Shown here: piece after piece, positions 58,042 to 64,000 of the stretch | Layout: the number at the start of each line of letters is the position of its first letter | How positions within the stretch are numbered: position 1 is the stretch's first letter | Source of the DNA: Klebsormidium nitens | Lineage: Eukaryota; Streptophyta; Klebsormidiophyceae; Klebsormidiales; Klebsormidiaceae | Assembly: GCA_000708835.1 (NCBI GenBank) | Contig: DF237113.1 | Span: 62,001 to 126,000 of the forward strand | Direction: 5' to 3' | Length of the DNA stretch: 64,000 nucleotides | The notes under the pieces: generated by a model | Databases searched by the model: none | The model's input: only the letters and a program-made list of their open reading frames with translations | What the model was told of the DNA's origin: nothing | Translations under genes and position numbers: made by a program

Positions 58042-60398
58042 TCATTCGCTTCCGGGGGCTTTGACCGGCCAGAACTTGCCAAAGTGGGTGACGAAGCCCT
58101 CGAAGATTGTGCCGCCCACAAAGACGGTCAGGAAGTACCACCACTCGTAGAAAAGCAGGTCGCGGGGGCCCGACTGGGCAGCGTCCCAGGCACCGTAGTA
58201 GAGGGCCAGAGCGCCGGCACCCAGGATCGGAATCTGCGCATACGAAGCTAGTGGTCAGGAAAAGGAGCGGAACGGAACGGAACGGAACGGAACCAAGTCG
58301 GACGGAACGGGATGTAGGCGGGCAGCGTCCAGAGCGCCGGCGCCCAGGATCGGCATCTGCACGTTCGAAGCTTGCGGTCAGGAACGGAACGGACTTGGAC
58401 GGAACGGAATCAGTGTGGGCAGCATTTCAGGCTCCGTAGTAGAGGGCCAGAGCGCCGGCGCGCAGGATCCGAATCTGCGCACACGAAGCTAGTGGTCCAA
58501 GGAGCGGACAGGAATTGAGCGGAACGAAATCGATCTGGGCGCCGAGGATTGAGTTCTGCGCATGCGGAGCCATCTTAGAAGTCCATGTCGGAACGGCATT
58601 GAGCGAACGGGAATTGCAGACGGCGCCCGCAATCGGGATCTGCGCATGTGAAGCCGGTGTCGCGGTTAGCGCGCGGAATAGCTTTGAACGAAACGGTATA
58701 AGCGGGGGGCGCCCGACGTGAGAGTCCGCACAAGTGTAGCCAGTATCACGGTCAACGAACGGAACGATTGTGAGCGGCGCCCAGATTTGGAATCTGCGTA
58801 GGCGAAGCCTGTGGCATGATCAGGGAGCGGAATGAACGGAATTGCTAGAGAGGTAAGGGAAAGCGTTGCCAAAATAGAGAGAGCTGCAAGGAAAGGGTCC
58901 CGAGAAGCGTCTAACGGAGCCACTTTCTTGACGGGGCTTTCAGCTGGCACGCTGGGGAGAAGCAGCTACTGACAGAAATGCCATGGAGAATTGTGAATGA
59001 GAATCTCAACGTCAAAGCCAAGGGAATGAAGCAATGAAAGCGTGCAAGCGCGGGAAAAAGGAGGGAGGAAAAACGATCTGTATCCACCTGCTTTCATAGG
59101 TGTCCAGAGTGGTTGGTCACGACATGAAACGCAAAGGGAGGAACAGACAACCCTCAGGAAAGGGGCGCGGGAGGGGCCGGGGGTAGGAAATCCAAGGCAC
59201 AAGAGTGTAAGAAAAGTGCTATCAAATTGCTTGCTGGATTGTCCAAAGTAGGAGGAATCGGTCACGATGTGGAGTCCACGGGGAAAGTACGTCAAAGAAC
59301 TCTTGAGGCAGGGAAGAGTGAAGGGAAAAAAAGCGGTGGAACGTCCTGAGATAATGGTACGAACCTGCTTCCAGAGGTGCACGAAGTGGATCTGATTGGT
59401 CACAATGTGGAAGATGTGCTCGAAGGCCGTCTGCGCCGTGCAAAACGCGAGCAGCAGCACGATCGGTTGGCGAGTGGGGTCGTTCCAGAACATGACGGTC
59501 GGGATGAGGAAGTTGAGGGTTGCGAACAGGTGGCCGAAGCTCTTGTGGAACGTGATGTTGTTGAGCGTGACGTCATACTGGGGGTACGTGGCGGAATTGT
59601 TGGCGCCGGGGGCGGTCGGGAGGCCGAAATGGTGCTGCCACGGGTCGCCTGGAAGCGGGGTATCACGGTCTCAGGATTTTAGGATTTTAGGATTTCCTTA
59701 TCTTTGGAGATTCGGATTTCTTGGGGCAGCAGATTTTGAGCCTTTGGTTTTCAAGGTTGCCTGACAGATGAAGGCTTGGGGAGTTTAGTGTTTTGAGGGT
59801 TGAAAGTTTCACCGAATTAGAACAGGTATATTAGGGGGGGGTAAAAGTTCGGAGTTTTGGGGGCCAGCCCCAAATGATTCTGTCAGATAGCGCCTACAAT
59901 AGACAAGTAGACCCTTACCCTTAGCAAGGGGCCGTTCCGCAAGGCTCTAGCCAAGGTGTTGAGCGCTGCTCCGACAAGGGTCCCTGATGCTCCCCCCATA
60001 TTTCCTTACATGCAGCCTGGATTTTGAGTAAGGGCTCACAGGATACCAGACCTTGCATTGCACCAGCACACAATTTCCCTTTACTGGCTCTGCCCTTGCA
60101 AGCCTGCCTCTGCCGCTATCTATGATCAGTGCCTTCTGAGTGCTTCTCGTAGTCCTAATGCAACTGTTCTTATTGTAGTGCTAGATGGAACAAAGTTGTA
60201 AATGTAGTTCAGGTGCCGCAAAGAATCCCCTTTGCAGGAACCCCGTCTCAGCTACTCACCTCTCTTGCCCCAGCCAGGCTTGCCAGAGAATTCAAAGAGT
60301 GTCTTTGGAAAGGACACTCCAAATCGCGTAGCATCCTCAATCACAGCCTCAGAAGGGAGGTCTCCACTTATGGCTTCGTTTGGTGAGGTGGCAGTCAT
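58042..60398 (-). CDS. Small four-helix membrane protein, unknown family
   Basis: Three exons on the minus strand (60398-60260, 59648-59365, 58233-58042) with consistent phases give about 204 aa. A soluble N-terminus (MTATSPNEAISGDLPSEAVI, then FGVSFPKTLFEFSGKPGWG) precedes four likely membrane helices: around ITFHKSFGHLFATLNFLIP, PIVLLLAFCTAQTAFEHIFH, IPILGAGALALYYGAW and WWYFLTVFVGGTIFEGF. Polar and His residues sit in or beside the helices (HHFG, EHIFHIVTNQIHFVH, THFGKFW), which might bind a cofactor or metal. I do not recognise the family. The intron before exon 3 carries the longest exon-edge copy array in the window. Earlier non-coding 5' exons are possible. Confidence 0.78.
58250..58815 (-). 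repeat. Decaying array of at least six copies of the membrane-protein exon 3 acceptor edge
   Basis: The live edge is at 58209-58250 (plus strand GCCGGCACCCAGGATCGGAA, then TCTGCGCATACGAAGC). Copies begin near 58338, 58456, 58538, 58621, 58704 and 58774. The first two are close matches, the middle ones keep GGCGCC..AT(C/T)TGCGCAT, and 58704 is barely recognisable. Each unit also has GGAACGGAA-type spacer, pure as GGAAC repeats at about 58265-58290. On the minus strand most copies keep a GCAG acceptor followed by ATTCC- or ATCC-like exon sequence. Confidence 0.88.
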
Positions 60399-63300
60399 AC
60401 GCACTTTGGAGCGGCCTTGAGGGACCTAAGCACAAGGATAAATGTAAGGTTAAGTTTAATGATGTTACCAGCTTGAGGTGGGTGGGATAACTTGGGGGTG
60501 TATTGTAGGTACAAATGCGGAGCGGGTAATTTTAAGGATTAGGGTTTTGGTATAAATTGGGGAACTCGGTTCTACTAAAGCATCCTCTTCCGACAAGGAC
60601 CATTCATTGTACAAGGAGCTCTCAAGATTGGCGCTCCAAGAATGCCAATGAGAAGTCATATCGAGAAAAAATACTTTTGTCTAACTTGGAAGACAAAATC
60701 CTGAAAGCGCCAGATTCCTATTGTTGCTTGACTCTCTGTCCTCATTCCTCAACCAGGAAATCAGTCAACATTGATATCCGCACCCAAAAGCAAAGCTTTT
60801 TCGTCTGAAGAGATAGCCACCAAGACAGTAATCTTCGCAATGACCCTTGCATTGTACAGATTTGGCTTGCAACAGCTTTGCTTGCAGAGCACCAATTGGC
60901 ACATGTCTTGCCTTCAAACCAAACCCTGAAGGACTCATTCTTCATGTGTGTTGGAAAGTTTGTCTGGGAGCCGTTGTAACAACAACTGTGTTTCATTCAT
61001 AGGCTTTCCAGAATATGTCTCACTTTAGTGGCTTCTTCTGCAAGGACAAGCTCTATGTTCTGACCCTCTAAACCCAGGAATTCATGCACAGGTTTCCAGA
61101 AGCCTCCCATTGCCCCCAGAAAGCTGAAAAGCAGTGAGCTTTCCTCAAAAGCATGGAAGCCTCACCAGTGGAAGCCTCATCCCCAGCACAACACTGCGTT
61201 GGGTAAGCTGAGGTCTAAACAACCTGCAATAGAAACATAATGTCAAGCAATAAATCTTCCAAGGGGTTCCCGCAAGCCCAATCATCAAGCTGCTGGGAAG
61301 CACAATCGGAATTTAGCAAGCGACAGATGCTTCAGCATAATAGTGCCTTGAAATGTGAGGGTTGGGGACTTTTCTTTTAGAACTAGTCCAATAGGAGACT
61401 CCTATGCATTTTAGAAAATCAAAGATGTGCCTGCACTCAGGCTGACAGAAACCCTGCGGGTAAAAGATGAATACTGTTTCCTCAGGAGAAGGAGGATTTT
61501 GTGGCTCCCTTTAGCCCCACAAAAGCAGGGAGTTCTTCTTGGCACTTCCCCTGACCTTCTGATTCCAATTGACTCTTACCTTGATTTGTTTTTGAAAATT
61601 GAAGACCAAAATGATGATAGGAAAGGAAGAATGAAAAAAAGGCTGAGGGTAATCTTTGAGGCAGCTGTTCCGCCGGTCTTAAGTAATACTTACGAAAAGT
61701 GGGTCATTCTTATAGAACGAAACAAGCAGCTCTTAGAGAATCTCCTAACCTTCAGAAATATCCATGGGGCCGGTCATCGTAAGCATACTCACCTTTCCTG
61801 GCTCGACGAGGTGGACGCTTTGCATTGCATTCCATATCTGATCGGCGCAACTTGAAGGGCGCCTCCAAAAGCCCTGCAGCTGGCCAAAGAAGAGGCCATC
61901 TTCTTAAGATGCCGTGGGCTCTTACTCAGCTACGAAAGAGCCCTGTCGAAGAGAAGGAGAAAGCTCTTCCAAAAAGTGGAGGAGCGGTTGAACGATGGCG
62001 GCAAGTTGGACCTGCTGGAAAGGCCGGCTTTCGATGGGACAATTTAGCAGGGAAAGTCTTTCTCTTATCGGCCTTGATCATTGATGGGATGAGGAGTGAC
62101 AGGACCTCCATAAATGACAGTTGACTCGAGCAGACATTGGGATTGGGAGGACTCCAAACTTTCTAGAACGTCAGCAAAGCGAATCTGCACTGAAGGCTGA
62201 AGCTCTTCAGCCTGCCTGCCGCCCGCCTGCCGCCAGTGCCGCGTCCATGGACCATCATAGGTATCATGCTTCTGACTTCATCATGCATGGAGCTCTCTTT
62301 GACTGTGCACCGTACGGCAGGACGACTGCACCAGAGAATATTTAATACTCGCGTTGCCGAGTCAACTCCGCTGGACGACAAAATCGCTAGAGTTACTGTC
62401 GTAGGTTCTGCCCGGGGGACAAGGGGGTTTTGGCTTTGGTTACTGAGCTCAAGCACAGAGAAAAACACTGGTCTAGACTCCCAACCCTCTCGGTTAGACC
62501 TTGTTCCGTCGACACATTCCCAGGGCCTTCGAAGCGGGCCCGGCTCCGACCGACACGGAGGCCGACTTTAACGGAATCGTCGAACGTGTCCCGGCCATCA
62601 TCAACTGCCACCTGTGTCCAGTGCGGCGAACCGTCGTACAAGGTAGTCGTTGAATAGGTTTTAACTCGATATCGTGGTATTAACCTTGACTCATGATAAC
62701 CAGTTCTAGTAGTTGACCCTAAATGGGCCCCGGCCCCCGGGCCTCGGCGGCCCGACGTTTAATTAACGGGCAATTAAATGATATTGCCGTTACCTTTTGA
62801 TAGCGCAAACCGGGTCCAAACAAGTGTCCCGACTCTCTGGTGGAAAGGCAAGGAGAAGTTTAACCTACCGTACCCTTATACCTGTGGGAAACTTTGACCC
62901 CCCGGCTCGAATCATTACGATTGAAAACTCGCACTAACCTTTCGTTCTGAAGCAATGGTTGCACCTTGCGACCCGCACACGGACTCCATTGCTAGCTGCA
63001 CAGCCAGGTTTGACCCGGGTTTAGGTCCAGGTACGTTTGTCGGTGTCGAAGTACGATCGACGATAGGATTCAATCGAAGCCAGACGCAAAACCCTTGCGA
63101 GGCCGTAAGCCACGTGTGGCGGCCGGCATGCCCAAGGGCGGCGCCGCGCGCCGGCCCGGGCTGCACAGTGCAGACTCATGCACGTACCCCGGCCGCCTTT
63201 ATAGACGGTTTCTCGCGCCTTCAAGCGTTGAATGCAAGATTGCTGGCCAGACAGACAGTGCAGTGTCCGACCCAATAGGCCCCTTCAATGTCATGACTCT

Positions 63301-64000
63301 TGCTCGCCGGGGTGTTCATCACTTACTGCATTGGGACTTCAAGCCTGCAACCATGTTGCATAAGCTGGCGCGCACGATCGGCATGGGCATGAGCTACGAA
63401 TGCCACACCGGCCCCTAATTGTCGTACGCACATTGATGTGTTGCCAGATCCGTGCCTGACAGACTTCACTTATGGGCGCACGGAGCTTCAACAGGCTAAT
63501 GATCCGCATGCATTACCGAAAGACTTCAGCATGCCCGTTCATAGGCTTCGAGAAGCGCTTGCATAATTCCAAGCGCAGCAATAATTGGTCGGTTCCGGTG
63601 AGTGTTTCGGACGCAAATCCTCAGCTCAAATGGGGTGCACTGCAGGGGCGGTGGTTATGACTTTTTGAGGGCAGCACAATTTGTTAGGACTGTGCTCCGC
63701 CTACCGCTTCTTTATCGAGGCTCTCTGAGAGCTAACGAACTGTTCCGCAGTGAAAAGTCACGGGATCTTCCAAAACCCCACTGCGCACTTGCGTGAGAAT
63801 TATTTACATCATGAAGAAGGCCCAGCTCTCCCTGGAGTCTTAAGTACGCTGATTCCGGCACATCCCACCGTTTCAGTACGCTTTCTTGCTCGACCGTCAG
63901 TCAACTCGTCCTAATCTGGTCAACGCGGCTTCGCTGTTACAACCCAATCGCATCCAGCAGTTTCCAATGCTCCCAGACTGGCGCCAATGTGTTGGCGACC
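60399..64000. other. Region without a convincing gene
   Basis: The first part is the upstream flank of the membrane-protein gene. Open stretches (for example plus strand 61427-61855) lack recognisable domains, consistent splice structure or homology. 62700-63420 is GC-rich with CCGG-type words like the two GC-rich inverted-repeat elements elsewhere in the window, so it may be old mobile DNA. I see no tRNA or rRNA. Confidence 0.5.

Noticed and set aside
61427-61855. Plus-strand open frame of 142 codons
   Set aside because: No domain, no splice partners and arbitrary composition; possible start codons are many and none is favoured.
1-64000. Bacterial-type systems (CRISPR arrays, operons, prophage)
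   Set aside because: The sequence is nuclear eukaryotic, and repeats are tandem exon-edge copies or inverted-repeat elements with no regular spacer structure.

Overview
The window is a piece of an intron-rich nuclear genome from a green streptophyte, with near-balanced base composition. The genes are plant-like: a PRAF-type RCC1-FYVE-BRX protein, a plant-type NRT2 nitrate transporter and a two-repeat AP2 protein. Introns are numerous (up to 26 in one gene) and use GT-AG with short polypyrimidine tracts. This suits a streptophyte alga (for example a Klebsormidium-like charophyte) better than a flowering plant, but the species is an inference. All gene models were built by hand from homology, splice sites and phase, with no transcript evidence.

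Layout: (1) 1-7702, plus strand, C-terminal part of a PRAF-type protein whose 5' end lies outside the window. (2) 9300-13584, minus strand, complete NRT2 nitrate transporter. (3) 15864-28081, minus strand, a 16-exon gene of about 926 aa joining a phosphatidylinositol transfer (PITP) domain, an acidic FFAT-like motif, a B-box-like zinc finger and a DUF547 domain. (4) 29270-42927, plus strand, a 27-exon CCAR1/DBC1 homologue of about 1084 aa (plant RSA1/EMB1579 type), divergent from gene 3. (5) A 365-bp assembly gap at 43677-44041, followed by a 1.1-kb element with perfect 22-bp terminal inverted repeats. (6) 45926-49635, plus strand, a five-exon alpha/beta hydrolase with an intact catalytic triad. 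(7) About 50669-57114, plus strand, a two-repeat AP2 protein with a long unrecognised acidic C-terminal part. (8) 58042-60398, minus strand, a small four-helix membrane protein of unknown family. The last 3.6 kb shows no convincing gene.

The genes do not form a pathway; this is an ordinary eukaryotic chromosome segment. Two things stand out. First, in four genes (PRAF, PITP-DUF547, CCAR1-like and the membrane protein) an exon edge together with its splice site has been copied in tandem into the adjoining intron, once or several times. Copies always lie on the side of the edge they carry, and in the arrays they decay with distance from the live exon. This looks like one recurring mutational process that lengthens introns and seeds decoy splice sites. 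Second, the PITP / FFAT-like / B-box / DUF547 architecture is one I do not know as a characterised protein; it suggests a lipid-transfer protein working at ER contact sites. Three short non-coding elements with terminal inverted repeats (at 14.5, 28.8 and 44.1 kb) sit between genes.
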